From the NCBI RefSeq assembly GCF_006494775.1, contig NZ_CP041146.1, positions 6,070,501-6,134,500 on the forward strand: a stretch of DNA of 64,000 nt, in the 5' to 3' direction. Both the position numbers and the translations under genes were made by a program. Each line of letters begins with the position of its first letter. The first letter of the stretch is position 1. Positions 1 to 7,429 of this stretch are shown one piece after another. Origin of the DNA: Nocardioides humi (GTDB lineage Bacteria; Actinomycetota; Actinomycetes; Propionibacteriales; Nocardioidaceae). The notes beneath the pieces were generated by a model. The model saw only the letters and a list, made by a program, of their open reading frames with translations, was not told the DNA's origin and did not search any database.

Positions 1-701
1 TCGTCGAGCTCGACGCCGAGGGCCCGGGCGATCAGCCGGACCTGGCCGCCCCAGACCATCGAGGGGATGCCGGCCGCGACCATCGGCGGCTCGTAGTCCA
101 TCGGCTGGCCCATGCCGACGATGTAGCGGACCGAGTCCTCGGCGTCGTACGTCGAGTAGTCGAAGATCTCCTGGCAGCGGACCTGCTCGATCTCCGAGGC
201 CAGGCCGCTGACCAGGGCGGGCAGCAGGTCGTTGCCCCAGCCCGGGTCGATGCCGCTGACGAACAGCGCGCTGCCGCCCTCGGCGCACGCCTTCTCGAGC
301 GGGTCGCGCATCTCGGCCGGCGCGCTGCGGTGGTCGTAGAGCGCGTACACGGACGGCGTCACGACGACGGCGCCCTGCGCGAGCGCCCGGGCGATGTCCG
401 CCACGGCCTCGTCGGGCCGCAGCTCGCCGGACGCGGCGTACGCCACCGCTCCCCCGCCCTCGAGCGCCGCCAGCGTCGCCAGCGCCGCCTCGACGTCGTC
501 GGTGGCGCTCACCCCGAGGGAGCGGCCCAGGCCCGCCAGGTCGCCGGCGTCGCGGCCGGCCTTCGCCGGGTCGTTGACCACGACCGCCGCCAGGCTCAGC
601 CCCGGGTGCGCCGCGACCGCCCGGATGGACGCGCGGCCCATGTTGCCGGTGCCCCAGACCACGACCGGGACGGTTGGGTAGAACGTGTTCTCATCCGCCA
701 T
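1..701 (-). CDS. DapB-fold NAD(P)-dependent dehydrogenase (dihydrodipicolinate reductase-like), C-terminus cut by window edge
   Basis: Reading leftward from the ATG at 699-701 gives an open frame of about 233 residues that runs off the window start. A Rossmann dinucleotide-binding motif, VVVWGTGNMGRAS, sits at about residues 12-24, followed by the alternating beta/alpha pattern of the DapB N-terminal domain. A glycine-rich GIDPGWGNDLLP stretch lies near residue 155. The family includes 2,4-diaminopentanoate dehydrogenase and many actinobacterial proteins labelled dihydrodipicolinate reductase; a substrate cannot be assigned. It is probably not the biosynthetic DapB, because the hallmark DapB catalytic motifs are not visible. 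It follows a same-strand rRNA methylase gene but is separated from it by 171 bp holding a palindrome, so it probably has its own promoter. Confidence 0.75.
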   Translation of the reverse strand, partial: MADENTFYPTVPVVVWGTGNMGRASIRAVAAHPGLSLAAVVVNDPAKAGRDAGDLAGLGRSLGVSATDDVEAALATLAALEGGGAVAYAASGELRPDEAVADIARALAQGAVVVTPSVYALYDHRSAPAEMRDPLEKACAEGGSALFVSGIDPGWGNDLLPALVSGLASEIEQVRCQEIFDYSTYDAEDSVRYIVGMGQPMDYEPPMVAAGIPSMVWGGQVRLIARALGVELD

Positions 702-827
702 GGGGGGAGGTTAGGCGGCCCGGCGCCGTTGCGGTAGTGCGACAGCGTGTCCGATTTCGCGGGTCGTCCCGTGCGGCGACGGACGCGTCGATTGGGCAGA
801 GACTGCATGCTCCTCCGGCGTGTCGCA

Positions 828-849
828 TGCGGTTTGGGACCAAACCGCA
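828..849. repeat. Dispersed GCGGTTTG palindrome, copy 1
   Basis: The 22-nt inverted repeat has 10-bp arms TGCGGTTTGG/CCAAACCGCA around a GA centre. It lies 24 bp past the stop of the rRNA methylase gene, which is read leftward, so it could act as its terminator. Two relatives lie at 17549-17570 and 17588-17613. There is no T-tract, so a classical intrinsic terminator is not clear. Confidence 0.7.
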
Positions 850-872
850 ACATCGCGACGCTGCCGGGCGGG

Positions 873-1688
873 TCAGCGGCGGGCGGCGACGTAGCAGGCG
901 ACGGCGGTCGCCGCGGCCACGTTGAGCGAGTCGACGCCGTGCTCGATGGTGCGGGCCATCGGGATGATCGCCCGGCGGTCGGCGGCCTGCTCCCAGCGCG
1001 CGGAGAGGCCGTGGCCCTCGGAGCCCAGGACCAGGGCCACCCTGTCGACGTCCGCCACCGCCTCCTCGATCGGTACGGCGTCCGGCGCGAGCGTCAGCGC
1101 CACGGTGGTGAACCCGCGCCCGCTGAGTGCGGGCAGGGCGTCGTGCCAGTCCGGGAGGCGGGTCCAGGGCAGCGCGAAGACCGCGCCCATGGCGACCTTG
1201 ATCGCCCGGCGGTAGAGCGGGTCGGCGCAGCGCGGGGCGAGGAGGACGGCGTCGAAGCCGAGAGCGGCCCCGGAGCGCAGGATGGCGCCGACGTTGGTGT
1301 GGTCGACGATGTCCTCGAGCACGAGCACCGACCGGGCGCCGTCCAGGACCTCGTCGAGCGAGGGCAGCGGGCGGCGCTCCAGCGAGGCGAGGGCACCGCG
1401 GTGGACGTGGAAGCCGGTGACCTGCTCGGCCAGCTCCTCGGAGAGGACGTAGCAGGGCGCAGGCGAGCGGTCGAGGACGTCGGCCAGGCCGTCGAGCCAA
1501 CGCGGGGCCATCAGGAACGAGCGCGGAGCGAAGCCGGCCTCGACGGCGCGGCGTACGACCTTCTCGCCCTCGGCGAGGAAGAGCCCGTGCTCGGCCTCGA
1601 GGTGCTTGCGGAGCTCGACGTCGCGCAGGTCGCGGTAGTCGCCCAGCCGGGGATCGGCGGGGTCGGTGATCTCGACGAGCTCGGCCAT
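873..1688 (-). CDS. SpoU/TrmH-family RNA 2'-O-methyltransferase
   Basis: This 271-residue protein has the SPOUT (alpha/beta knot) layout. Residues 1-105 form an N-terminal substrate-binding region with the EGEKVVRRA motif typical of 23S rRNA methylases. SpoU motif 1 (DIVDHTNVGAILRSG) is near residue 125, motif 2 (LVLGSEGHGLS) near 218, and motif 3 (IPMARTIEHGVDSLNVAAA) near 240-258. The family transfers a methyl group from S-adenosylmethionine to a ribose 2'-OH of rRNA or tRNA; the target nucleotide cannot be told from sequence. It starts 10 bp after the siroheme synthase gene stops, on the same strand, so the two are probably co-transcribed although they are functionally unrelated. Confidence 0.88.
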   Translation of the reverse strand: MAELVEITDPADPRLGDYRDLRDVELRKHLEAEHGLFLAEGEKVVRRAVEAGFAPRSFLMAPRWLDGLADVLDRSPAPCYVLSEELAEQVTGFHVHRGALASLERRPLPSLDEVLDGARSVLVLEDIVDHTNVGAILRSGAALGFDAVLLAPRCADPLYRRAIKVAMGAVFALPWTRLPDWHDALPALSGRGFTTVALTLAPDAVPIEEAVADVDRVALVLGSEGHGLSARWEQAADRRAIIPMARTIEHGVDSLNVAAATAVACYVAARR

Positions 1689-1698
1689 CGTCCTGGGC

Positions 1699-2934
1699 TC
1701 AGCCCGGGAAGGCGTCCGGGTGGGCGATGGCGACGACGTCGCCGACCACGATGATCGCGGGCGGCTTCACGTCCTCGGCGGCGAGGCGTTCGGCGAGGGT
1801 GCCGAGCGTCGCGAGCACGGTCCGCTGGGTCGGCATGGTGCCGTCGCAGACGACGGCGACCGGGGTGCCGGTGTCGCGGCCGCCTTCCACCAGCGCGGTG
1901 GCGATGTGCGGCGCGTTCTCGACGCCCATCATCACCACGACGGTCCCCCGCATGCGGGCGAGCGCGTCGTAGTCGACCAGCGACTCGGCATGGCCGGGCG
2001 GCAGGTGGCCGGACACCACGGTGAACTCGTGCGTGACGCCGCGGTGGGTGACCGGGATGCCGGCGATGCCGGGCACGGCCACGGGCGAGGTGAGGCCGGG
2101 GATCACGGTGACGGGTACGCCGGCCTCGCGGCAGGCGATGATCTCCTCGTAGCCGCGGCCGAAGACGAAGTTGTCGCCGCCCTTGAAGCGCACCACCCGC
2201 TTGCCGGCGAGGGCACGGTCGACGATGACGCGGTTGATCTCCTCCTGCATGGCCGAGCGGCCGCGGGGCAGCTTCGCGACGTCCACCAGCTCCACGTCGC
2301 TCGGCAGGTCGCCCAGCAGCTCGCGCGGCGCCAGCCGGTCCGCCACCACGACGTCGGCGGACATCAGCGCCTTGCGGCCGGCGATCGAGATCAGCTCCGG
2401 GTCGCCCGGACCGCCGCCCACGAGCGTGACACCCGGCGTTCGGTCGCGGTGGTGGGGCGCGGCGATGGTGCCGTCGCGCAGCCCGGCGACGATCTCGTCG
2501 CGCACCGAGGCGGAGCGCCGCGGGTCACGGTTGCCCACCACGGCGACGGTGATGCCGGCCTCGCGACCGACCGCCGGGGTCCAGGCCGTGCCGAGGGTCG
2601 CGTCGTCGGAGCGGACGCAGAACACGCGCTGCCGCTCGCAGAGCTCCGAGATGTGATCGTTGACGGCGCGGTCGTCGGTCACCGCGATGACGTACCAGGC
2701 ACCGTCCAGGTCGCCGTCCTCGAACGGCCGCTCGTGCCAGGTGATCTCACCGGAGCCGACCAGGCCCTCGATGGCCGGCCTGACCACCGGCGACACCACG
2801 TGGACGTCGGCGCCGACCGCGATCAGCTGCGGGACGCGGCGCTGGGCGACGTGGCCACCGCCCACGACGAGGACGCGGCGCCCGGCCAGGCGCAGGCCGG
2901 AGGGGTACGGCGGGAAGTCGCTCACGCCGTACAT
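1699..2934 (-). CDS. cysG: Siroheme synthase: precorrin-2 dehydrogenase/ferrochelatase fused to uroporphyrinogen-III C-methyltransferase
   Basis: The 411-residue protein has two modules. Residues 1 to about 165 form a NAD-binding domain (VLVVGGGHVAQRR near residue 20; GITVAVVGNRDPRRS near 145) that oxidises precorrin-2 and may insert iron. Residues 168-405 form the SUMT methyltransferase, with LVGGGPGDPELIS, RFKGGDNFVFGRGYEE and VIPGLTSPVAVPGIAGIP, which methylates uroporphyrinogen III twice using S-adenosylmethionine. Together they make siroheme for sulfite or nitrite reductase. A GGGAGA ribosome site precedes the ATG. The length is somewhat shorter than E. coli CysG (about 457 residues). 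It is the first gene of a two-gene unit with the downstream rRNA methylase. Confidence 0.9.
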   Translation of the reverse strand: MYGVSDFPPYPSGLRLAGRRVLVVGGGHVAQRRVPQLIAVGADVHVVSPVVRPAIEGLVGSGEITWHERPFEDGDLDGAWYVIAVTDDRAVNDHISELCERQRVFCVRSDDATLGTAWTPAVGREAGITVAVVGNRDPRRSASVRDEIVAGLRDGTIAAPHHRDRTPGVTLVGGGPGDPELISIAGRKALMSADVVVADRLAPRELLGDLPSDVELVDVAKLPRGRSAMQEEINRVIVDRALAGKRVVRFKGGDNFVFGRGYEEIIACREAGVPVTVIPGLTSPVAVPGIAGIPVTHRGVTHEFTVVSGHLPPGHAESLVDYDALARMRGTVVVMMGVENAPHIATALVEGGRDTGTPVAVVCDGTMPTQRTVLATLGTLAERLAAEDVKPPAIIVVGDVVAIAHPDAFPG

Positions 2935-2996
2935 TCTCCCGACATGCGCCGGGTGCCCCCTGACACGGGCCCAGCACGCGGACTAACTTCGGTGAC

Positions 2997-3524
2997 ATGA
3001 GTCTCGATCGCCCGGTCACCCCGGACCCCTACGCCCTCCTCCCCGTCGTGCCCTCCTTCGCCGTCACCAGCGCCGACGTCACCGACGGCCGGCCGCTGAA
3101 GGACGACCAGGTCGCCGCCCACGGCAACACCTCGCCGCAGCTGTCGTGGTCGGGAGCGCCGGAGGGCACGAAGTCGTATGTCGTCACCTGCTTCGACCCC
3201 GACGCCCCGACCCCCAGCGGCTTCTGGCACTGGGTCCTGGTCGACCTCCCGGCCGACGTGACCTCGCTGGACGCCGGTGCGGGCGCCGAGGGCGCGTCGC
3301 TGCCCGGCAACGCGTTCATGTGCCGCAACGACGGCGGCCCGAAGGCGTTCATGGGCGCGGCGCCGCCCGAGGGCGACCAGGTGCACCGCTATTACTTCGT
3401 GGTGCACGCGGTCCGCGAGGAGACGCTCGGCGTGGACTCCGACGCCTCGGCCGCGGTCGTCTCCTTCAACCTGGCCTTCAAGACCCTCGGCCGCGCCATC
3501 GTGACGGGCACCTACCAGCACTGA
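2997..3524 (+). CDS. PEBP-family protein (YbhB/YbcL, Raf-kinase-inhibitor-like)
   Basis: The 175-residue protein matches the phosphatidylethanolamine-binding family of bacterial YbhB/YbcL type. Visible marks are the [20 protein letters not shown] segment, the [19 protein letters not shown] core that lines the anion-binding pocket, and a late [10 protein letters not shown] strand. No signal peptide is seen, so it is cytosolic. Its biochemical role in bacteria is unknown. The ATG lies 7 nt after a TAACTT hexamer (2984-2989) and has no ribosome-binding site, so the message is probably leaderless. It is divergent from cysG and convergent with the acyl-CoA dehydrogenase gene, with the double-palindrome element between the last two. 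Confidence 0.88.
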   Translation: MSLDRPVTPDPYALLPVVPSFAVTSADVTDGRPLKDDQVAAHGNTSPQLSWSGAPEGTKSYVVTCFDPDAPTPSGFWHWVLVDLPADVTSLDAGAGAEGASLPGNAFMCRNDGGPKAFMGAAPPEGDQVHRYYFVVHAVREETLGVDSDASAAVVSFNLAFKTLGRAIVTGTYQH

Positions 3525-3536
3525 GTCGGACCCAAC

Positions 3537-3605
3537 TCATGCGCTTGTCAGGGGTTGCAACCCCTGACAAGCGCATGAATCCCCGGACATCCGGGGATTC
3601 ATGCG
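3537..3605. repeat. Bimodular double-palindrome (REP-like) element, copy 1
   Basis: Two palindromes overlap. Module A, 3537-3578, is a perfect 42-nt palindrome with 21-bp arms, core TTGTCAGGGGTTG. Module B, 3572-3605, has 16-bp arms around a CA loop, core ATCCCCGGA/TCCGGGGAT. The shared 7-mer CGCATGA is both the right arm end of A and the left arm end of B, so the two hairpins compete. The element fills the gap between the convergent PEBP and acyl-CoA dehydrogenase genes. A second copy is at 59047-59113. Confidence 0.9.
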
Positions 3606-3611
3606 GGCAGG

Positions 3612-4763
3612 TCAGAGCCCCATCGACTTGGCGATGATCAGCTTCATCACCTCGGACGTGCCGCCGTAGATCCGGGTGACCCGGGTGTCGGCGTACAGCC
3701 GCGCGATGGGGTACTCGTTCATGTAGCCGTAGCCGCCGTGGAGCTGCAGGCAGCGGTCGATCACGCGGCCGGCGACCTCGGTGCAGAAGAGCTTGGCGGA
3801 GGCGGCGTCGACGGCGGTCAGCTCGCCGAGGTCGTGCGCCTCGAGCGCCCGGTCGACGACGGCCTGGGCGGCGTCGACCTCGGCGCGGCAGGCGGCGAGC
3901 TCGAACTTGGTGTTCTGGAAGGACGCGACGGGGGTGCCGAAGACCTGGCGGTCCTCGACGTAGGCCTGGGTGAAGCGGAGCGCGGCCTCGGCCTGGGCGT
4001 AGGCGCCGTAGGCGATGCCGAGGCGCTCCTGCGGGAGGTTCTGGCCGAGGTAGCTGAAGCCCTCGTTCTCCTCGCCGAGCAGGTCCTCCGCCGGGATCCG
4101 TACGTCGGTGAAGGACAGCTCGGCCGTGTCGGAGGTGCGCAGGCCGATCTTGTCGAGCTTGCGGCCCACCGCGTAGCCGGGCGACTTCGTGTCGACCGCG
4201 AACAGCGAGATGCCGTGGCGGCGGTTGCTCTCCAGCGGCGGGGAGGTGCGGGCGCAGACGATGACCCGGTCGGCCAGCACGCCGCCGGTGATGAACGTCT
4301 TCGCGCCGTTGAGGACGTAGCTGTCGCCGTCGCGCTTGGCCGTCGTGCGCATGCCCGCCAGGTCGGAGCCGGTGCCGGGCTCGGTCATGGCGATCGCGAA
4401 CATGGTCTCGCCGGCGACGAAGCCGGGCATCCAGCGCTTCAGCTGCTCCTCGGTGCCGAGCTTGAGCAGGTAGGGCAGGCACAGCTCGACGTGGACGCTG
4501 GACCCGCCCAGCTGGACGCCGGCCCGGGCCTGCTCCTCGGTCAGGATCGCGGAGAACTTGAACGACTCGATGCCCGCCCCGCCGTACTCCTCGGGGACCT
4601 CGATGCCGAAGACGCCGAGCTCTCCGAGCTTGGTGTACAGCTCGCGCGGGACGATCCCCGCGTCGTACCACCCCTGGTAGTGCGGGACGACCTCGCTCTC
4701 CAGGAACGATCGGAAGGTCTGGCGGAAGGACTCGTGGTCCTCGTCGAACACGGTGCGGCGCAT
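3612..4763 (-). CDS. Acyl-CoA dehydrogenase (FadE family, long-chain/isovaleryl type)
   Basis: The 383-residue FAD enzyme has the full three-domain acyl-CoA dehydrogenase layout. There is an N-terminal helical domain (FRSFLESEVVPHY), the FAD/substrate signature FAIAMTEPGTGSDLAGM near residue 133, and a C-terminal helical domain ending RIYGGTSEVMKLIIAKSMGL. The usual catalytic glutamate of the short/medium-chain enzymes (YEGT) is replaced by glycine (YGGT). That is the pattern of long-chain and isovaleryl-CoA dehydrogenases, where the base sits earlier, here plausibly the glutamate in AQAEAALRF near residue 254. It catalyses alpha,beta-dehydrogenation of an acyl-CoA; the chain length is not predictable. 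It stands alone on its strand, downstream of the double palindrome when read from the other side. Confidence 0.9.
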   Translation of the reverse strand: MRRTVFDEDHESFRQTFRSFLESEVVPHYQGWYDAGIVPRELYTKLGELGVFGIEVPEEYGGAGIESFKFSAILTEEQARAGVQLGGSSVHVELCLPYLLKLGTEEQLKRWMPGFVAGETMFAIAMTEPGTGSDLAGMRTTAKRDGDSYVLNGAKTFITGGVLADRVIVCARTSPPLESNRRHGISLFAVDTKSPGYAVGRKLDKIGLRTSDTAELSFTDVRIPAEDLLGEENEGFSYLGQNLPQERLGIAYGAYAQAEAALRFTQAYVEDRQVFGTPVASFQNTKFELAACRAEVDAAQAVVDRALEAHDLGELTAVDAASAKLFCTEVAGRVIDRCLQLHGGYGYMNEYPIARLYADTRVTRIYGGTSEVMKLIIAKSMGL

Positions 4764-4793
4764 GGGCTCATGCTGCCATCGGCGTCAACGCCG

Positions 4794-5441
4794 TCAGCGC
4801 ACGGAGTCGCCGCCCGCCTCGCGCAGCAGCTGCTCGAACGGCGTGGGCGCCGCGAACTCGTCGGCGACGCTCCGGCGCTGTGCGGCGGCCGACAGGGCTC
4901 CCCCGGCCCCGAGCAGGGCGGCCAGCTCGCCGGCCGCCCGTCGGACCCGCTTGTCGAGGCTGCCGTCGTCGCTCGCGCCGAAGTCCTCGCTGGCCGCGAA
5001 CACCCCGGTGGGTACGACGACCGCGCGCAGGTAGGCGAACAGCGGCCGCAGCGCGTGGTCGAGCACCAGGCTGTGCCGGGCCGTCCCGGCGGTCGCGGCG
5101 ATCACGACCGGCGTGCCGTCGAGCGTGCCGGGCTCGAGGACGTCGAAGAAGGTCTTGAACAGCCCCGAGTACGACGCCGAGAACACCGGCGTCACGACGA
5201 CCAGCCCGTCCGCGTGGCGCACCGCGTCGATCGCCTCGGCGAGCTCGCCGGTCGGGAACCCGGTCAGCAGGTGGTCGGCCAGCGCGTGCGCCAGCGGCCG
5301 GAGCTCGACGTGCCGGACGTCGACCTCCTGGCCGCGCGCGGTCACGGCGGCCTGCACCGCGTCGCCGAGCTTGTCGGCGAGCAGCCGCGTCGACGACGGG
5401 ACGGAGAGTCCCGCCGAGACGACGACGATGTGCTGGGTCAT
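4794..5441 (-). CDS. NAD(P)H:FMN reductase, CE1759 family
   Basis: The 215-residue flavodoxin-fold reductase has the phosphate-binding start VVVSAGLSVPSSTRLLADKLG and the central TPVFSASYSGLFKTFFD segment of the FMN_red family. It supplies reduced FMN to a partner monooxygenase. The ATG overlaps the stop of the upstream luciferase-like gene (ATGA), so translation is coupled. The pair matches the gene couple known as CE1758 (luciferase-type oxidoreductase) and CE1759 (FMN reductase) from Corynebacterium efficiens. The C-terminal tail of about 40 residues is poorly conserved. Confidence 0.87.
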   Translation of the reverse strand: MTQHIVVVSAGLSVPSSTRLLADKLGDAVQAAVTARGQEVDVRHVELRPLAHALADHLLTGFPTGELAEAIDAVRHADGLVVVTPVFSASYSGLFKTFFDVLEPGTLDGTPVVIAATAGTARHSLVLDHALRPLFAYLRAVVVPTGVFAASEDFGASDDGSLDKRVRRAAGELAALLGAGGALSAAAQRRSVADEFAAPTPFEQLLREAGGDSVR

Positions 5442-6592
5442 GCCCGGATCTCCTCTGCGTCCTCGGCACGGTCGGTGGTGCCGGTCATGGTGTCCTCCGC
5501 GTGCACGGTGCCGTCCTTGGCGCCCCCGGCGGCCGCGACGAGCGAGGCGTGGGTCGGTGCGTCCGGTACGTCGGCCGGCCGGCCCTCTGCGAAGCCCTTG
5601 CGCATCTCGGGCAGGATGCCGCCGAGCAGGTCGAGTTGCTCGAGCACCGTCTTCAGCGGGAGCCCCGCGTGGTCGACGAGGAACAGCTGCCGCTGGTAGT
5701 GCCCGGCGTACTCGCGGAACGACAGGGTCCGCTCCAGCACCTGCTGGGGCGAGCCGACGGTCAGCGGCGTCTGGCTGGTGAAGTCCTCCAGCGACGGGCC
5801 GTGGCCGTAGACCGGGGCGTTGTCGAAGTACGGGCGGAACTCCCGGACCGCGTCCTGGCTGTTGGGTCGCATGAAGAACTGCCCGCCGAGGCCGACGATC
5901 GCCTGGTCGGCGCGGCCGTGGCCGTAGTGCTCGAAGCGCTCGCGGTACAGGCGCACCATCTGCTCGGTGTGCGAGGCCGGCCAGAAGATGTGGTTGTGGA
6001 AGAAGCCGTCGCCGTAGTACGCCGCCTGCTCGGCGATCTCGGGGCTGCGGATGGAGCCGTGCCACACGAACGGAGCGACGCCGTCGAGCGGCCGCGGGGT
6101 CGAGGTGTAGCCCTGCAGCGGCGTACGGAACCGGCCCTCCCAGTCCACGACGTCCTCGCTCCAGAGCCGGCGCAGCAGCGCGTAGTTCTCGATGGCGAGG
6201 TTGATGCCCTGGCGGATGTCCTTGCCGAACCACGGGTAGACCGGGCCGGTGTTGCCGCGGCCCATCATCAGGTCCACCCGGCCGTCGGTGAGGTGCTGGA
6301 GCTTGGCGTAGTCCTCGGCGATCAGGACCGGGTCGGTCGTGGTGATCAGCGTGGTCGCGGTCGACAGGATGATCCTCTCGGTCTGCGCGCCGATATAGGC
6401 CAGGGTGGCCGTCGGGTTGGACGCGACGAACGGCGGGTTGTGGTGCTCGCCTGTCGCGAACACGTCGAGGCCGATCTCCTCGGCCTTCCTCGCGATCGCG
6501 ACGGTGGCCTTGATCCGCTCGTACTCCGACGGCGTCCGCCCGCTGGTCGGGTCGGTGGTGACGTCGCCGACGGTGAAGATGCCGATCTGCAT
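5438..6592 (-). CDS. Luciferase-like FMN-dependent monooxygenase, CE1758 family
   Basis: The 384-residue protein has the TIM-barrel LLM fold. Marks are the N-terminal MQIGIFTVGD strand, FATGEHHNPPF (the conserved E-H of the active site), TTLITTTDPVLIAEDYAKLQ, and DLMMGRGNTGPVYPWFG. It should use reduced FMN, made by the overlapping downstream reductase, and oxygen to oxidise an unknown organic substrate. The start was chosen at the ATG before IGIFTVGD; the much longer open frame upstream is antisense to other genes. Upstream lies a TGACATGTCA palindrome overlapping a TTGACA box, which suggests a repressible promoter. The tail of about 50 residues is acidic and Ala/Gly-rich. Confidence 0.88.
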   Translation of the reverse strand: MQIGIFTVGDVTTDPTSGRTPSEYERIKATVAIARKAEEIGLDVFATGEHHNPPFVASNPTATLAYIGAQTERIILSTATTLITTTDPVLIAEDYAKLQHLTDGRVDLMMGRGNTGPVYPWFGKDIRQGINLAIENYALLRRLWSEDVVDWEGRFRTPLQGYTSTPRPLDGVAPFVWHGSIRSPEIAEQAAYYGDGFFHNHIFWPASHTEQMVRLYRERFEHYGHGRADQAIVGLGGQFFMRPNSQDAVREFRPYFDNAPVYGHGPSLEDFTSQTPLTVGSPQQVLERTLSFREYAGHYQRQLFLVDHAGLPLKTVLEQLDLLGGILPEMRKGFAEGRPADVPDAPTHASLVAAAGGAKDGTVHAEDTMTGTTDRAEDAEEIRA

Positions 6593-6634
6593 GGTCCGCT
6601 CCTGGTGGTCGTGATGGTCATCCGGTTCAACAGA

Positions 6635-6645
6635 TGACATGTCAA
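6635..6645 (-). promoter_or_regulatory. Candidate promoter -35 box embedded in a TGACATGTCA palindrome
   Basis: The perfect 10-bp palindrome TGACATGTCA (6635-6644) overlaps a leftward TTGACA -35 hexamer (6640-6645), 43-53 bp upstream of the monooxygenase ATG. A weak GATGAC lies at -10 spacing. A dyad over a -35 box is a common repressor-site geometry; no regulator gene is adjacent. Confidence 0.4.
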
Positions 6646-6669
6646 CCATATTCCCTCGCGGCTCCGGAC

Positions 6670-7383
6670 TCAGCACCGGGACAGGACCAGCACCGCCCGG
6701 TCGTCGTCGCCGCGGTCGACGAGGTCGATGATCTGCTGGGCGGTGCCCTCCCAGCCGGCGAGGTACGCCGTCCGGGCGGTCTCCTGCAGCCAGGCGATGC
6801 CGGTGTCGATGTCCGTCGAGCGGGACTCGACCACGCCGTCGGTGTAGAAGAGCAGGGCGTCGCCCGGACTCAGCACCCCGGCGCTCTCGCGCAGCTCCGG
6901 CGTCTCGCTGACGCCCAGCGCCGTGCCCCGCGAGTTGTCGATCCGCCACTCCCGCGCCGCGGCCGACCAGACCAGCGCGGGCGGGTGACCGGCGCTGCGG
7001 ATGAGGTAGTGGCCGGTCGCCAGGTCCAGGTCGAGCTGGACGGCCGTGGCGATCGACTCGTCCGAGGGCTGCCGCAGCAGGTACGTGTTCGCGTCCCGGA
7101 GCAGCTCCTCGCCCGGGACGACCCGGATCAGGCTCTCCAGCGCGCCCGCGAACTGCAGCGCGGCCGGCACCGCGGTCTCGCCGCTCCCGCACACGTCGAC
7201 CAGCACCGTGCGGAGCAGCCCGCCGGAGCCCTGCAGGTCGCTGACGATGAAGTCGCCGCCGTACGCGAAGCCCTCGGCGGACAGCATCGCCGACTGGTGC
7301 CGCCAGCCCGCGGGCAGCTCGGGCATCCTCCCGCGGGCCTGCAGCCGCTCGCGCAGCCGGGCCCAGGTGACGGCATCGTCCAT
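6670..7383 (-). CDS. SpoIIE/RsbU-type PP2C serine phosphatase, stand-alone catalytic domain
   Basis: The 237-residue protein is essentially one PP2C (SpoIIE) domain. It has FAYGGDFIVSDL near residue 40 (metal-binding Asp), VLVDVCGSGETAVP near 65, IRSAGHPPALVW near 150, and LLFYTDGVVESR near 186, ending DDRAVLVLSR with the last metal-binding Asp. Such phosphatases usually dephosphorylate anti-anti-sigma factors in partner-switching stress pathways. No sensor domain, kinase or STAS partner is next to it, so its signal is unknown. A leftward TACGCT box (7390-7395) lies 6 nt before the ATG at 7383, supporting that start and a leaderless mRNA over the in-frame GTG at 7389. Confidence 0.82.
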   Translation of the reverse strand: MDDAVTWARLRERLQARGRMPELPAGWRHQSAMLSAEGFAYGGDFIVSDLQGSGGLLRTVLVDVCGSGETAVPAALQFAGALESLIRVVPGEELLRDANTYLLRQPSDESIATAVQLDLDLATGHYLIRSAGHPPALVWSAAAREWRIDNSRGTALGVSETPELRESAGVLSPGDALLFYTDGVVESRSTDIDTGIAWLQETARTAYLAGWEGTAQQIIDLVDRGDDDRAVLVLSRC

Positions 7384-7429
7384 CGGCACAGCGTAGAGGT
7401 CGCCCGGGCGTCGTCCTTAGACTCTCACC

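Noticed and set aside
680..692. AGAACGTGTTCT dyads (here and near 43080) as SOS boxes
   Set aside because: The half-sites are 2 bp apart, not 4 as in the actinobacterial LexA box GAAC-N4-GTTC, and the first copy is inside coding sequence.
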